Below are positions 62,995 through 64,000 of a stretch of DNA of 64,000 nt, one piece after another. The notes below the pieces were generated by a model. That model saw only the letters and a list, made by a program, of their open reading frames with translations, was not told the origin of the DNA and made no database searches. The translations under genes were made by a program, and so were the position numbers. Origin of the DNA: Ardenticatenaceae bacterium (GTDB lineage Bacteria; Chloroflexota; Anaerolineae; Promineifilales; Promineifilaceae); assembly GCA_011525915.1 (NCBI GenBank), contig WYBM01000041.1, forward strand, positions 27,082 to 91,081, read 5' to 3'. How positions within the stretch are numbered: position 1 is the stretch's first letter; each line of letters starts with the position of its first letter.

Positions 62995-64000
62995 ATGAAT
63001 TCTGCAAGTATACAAACGAAACGATGGCGTCATCTGGGCTCTATTATCTTGGTTAGCGCGTTGGTTGCTGGTGTTTTTCTCTTTGTGCTGTGGTCGAATG
63101 CCTCTGCTGGTTTTCGCGTCGGCGGGGCAGGCAATTGTGGTAATTTTGCCACCGCTATCCAATTGGCACAAGACGGAGATGTCATTGCCCAAATGGTGCC
63201 GGCAAGAAGTTCTGGCAGCCCGGTGATTACTAAGAATCTGCGCCTTAGTGGGGGCTGGCTGCCCAGCGAAAATTGTCTGGAAAACAACCAATACTTCACG
63301 GAGACCACCGATTACCTGGCCTATGGTTTCCAGTACGCGGCACCTTTTACCCGATCTGAACTTTTTCCGTCCGGCGATTCTGTGTTGATCCTGGAAGATC
63401 CCAACGCACCTGGCTTCCCCAATCTGGACAAGTTGACCATCGAACATTTCGTGTTGAGCGGCGCATTTGGCAACGATGGTGGAGGCATCAACGGTGTCAT
63501 TAGCGGCAGCGCGGAACTGCTGCTGGACAATGTGTGGCTGCGGGATAATCAGGTGTTAGGGGATGGTGGTGGCCTGAAGTTAACGGTTGGCGGCGGCTCA
63601 CACCTGACCATTGAAGACAGCGCTGTTCTCACAAACAGTGCCGATAATTACGGTGGTGGATTGTATGTAGACCTGCGTGAAGGTTCATACCTGACCATTG
63701 AAAACACCCTCTTTGATAATAATCAGGCGCTCTTTGGCGGTGGCATCCACATCATTGTGAACGATACCAGCCAATTGTTCATTCGCAACAGCCAATTCAG
63801 CGGCAACAAGACGCACAGCCCCAACGCCCACGGCGGCGGCGGCCAGATCATCATGCATGGCGGGCGGGTAACGTTCGATGGGGTAACGTTTGCAGATAAC
63901 GAAGGGGGTAATACAGGTGGGCAAGGGGGCGGTTTGTTCATTCAGATGGACGGGGGGCAGGTTATCATCAAGAACAGTTTGTTTGTGAACAACTCAGCGG
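62995..64000 (+). CDS. Secreted right-handed beta-helix protein (5' part, runs off the window)
   Basis: At least 335 codons, open to the right edge. The ATG at 62995 follows AGGAAGG; another ATG lies one codon before. A signal segment (LGSIILVSALVAGVFLFVLWSNASAG) precedes a region typical of the C-S-L-R-E-A/pectin-lyase-like superfamily: CGNFATAIQLAQDGDVI, then repeated turns such as SGAFGNDGGGINGV, NSADNYGGGLYVDL, NNQALFGGGIHIIV and ADNEGGNTGGQGGGLFI. It is a likely surface or secreted adhesin, or a polysaccharide-binding protein. Confidence 0.82.
   Translation, partial: MNSASIQTKRWRHLGSIILVSALVAGVFLFVLWSNASAGFRVGGAGNCGNFATAIQLAQDGDVIAQMVPARSSGSPVITKNLRLSGGWLPSENCLENNQYFTETTDYLAYGFQYAAPFTRSELFPSGDSVLILEDPNAPGFPNLDKLTIEHFVLSGAFGNDGGGINGVISGSAELLLDNVWLRDNQVLGDGGGLKLTVGGGSHLTIEDSAVLTNSADNYGGGLYVDLREGSYLTIENTLFDNNQALFGGGIHIIVNDTSQLFIRNSQFSGNKTHSPNAHGGGGQIIMHGGRVTFDGVTFADNEGGNTGGQGGGLFIQMDGGQVIIKNSLFVNNSA

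Noticed and set aside
1..64000. tRNA, rRNA, insertion sequence or prophage genes
   Set aside because: I looked on both strands and saw no cloverleaf, rRNA core, transposase or phage structural motif I could support.

Overview
The window is a large surface-glycan (exopolysaccharide or O-antigen-like) biosynthesis and export locus from a bacterium of moderately high GC. I think Chloroflexota (Anaerolineae-like) is most likely. The reasons are secreted LamG proteins with Thr/Pro linkers, a bactofilin-like surface protein with C-terminal membrane helices, and the mix of family-3 acyltransferases, sulfotransferases and GT-C enzymes. No rRNA or marker gene is present, so the assignment is tentative. 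Almost all genes lie on the + strand in tight runs with 4-bp overlaps or short gaps.

Layout. Positions 1-10.8 kb hold sulfotransferases, GT2/GT4 glycosyltransferases, a GT-C membrane glycosyltransferase with its polyprenyl-phosphate GT, and an asparagine-synthetase-like enzyme lacking its glutaminase cysteine. Positions 10.8-17.8 kb are an accessory stretch: a minus-strand bactofilin-like protein, an ECF sigma factor with a tiny downstream ORF, a SnoaL-like protein, and a TetR/thioesterase/GNAT unit with two matching operators. Positions 17.8-23.1 kb hold a flavin monooxygenase-like protein, an alpha/alpha-toroid protein and two GT4 enzymes.

Positions 23.1-32.1 kb hold the most remarkable unit: a prolyl-carrier-protein dehydrogenase homologue, a stand-alone prolyl adenylating enzyme, two tandem flavin-dependent halogenase homologues, a carrier protein, two membrane acyltransferases and a sugar epimerase. 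The first steps match the pyrrole-2-carboxyl-carrier route of pyoluteorin, clorobiocin, prodiginine and anatoxin biosynthesis. Here the unit sits inside a polysaccharide locus, next to enzymes that could move the acyl group onto a sugar. I infer a pyrrolyl (possibly halogenated) decoration of a surface glycan.

Positions 32.2-43.7 kb hold further GTs, a Wzy/ligase-type protein, a CBM9/DNRLRE-like surface protein, and a second carrier-protein module (ACP, AMP ligase, asparagine synthase, NAD-synthase-like protein, acyltransferase). Positions 43.8-55.9 kb hold a sulfotransferase, GTs, UDP-GlcNAc 2-epimerase, a polyprenyl-phosphate sugar-1-P transferase, heptose-type kinase and isomerase genes, and a Wzz/tyrosine-kinase protein followed by a strong terminator. 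Positions 56-64 kb hold LamG proteins, a third GT-C protein and the start of a beta-helix protein.

At sequence scale, the palindromic octamer ACGGCCGT occurs about 100 times by my count (about 1 expected), in all reading frames and in spacers. It is a highly iterated palindrome comparable in kind to cyanobacterial HIP1. Several intergenic repeat families are also present, including a 111-bp double-hairpin element in two copies and ACTGA-rich spacers around the second acyl module.
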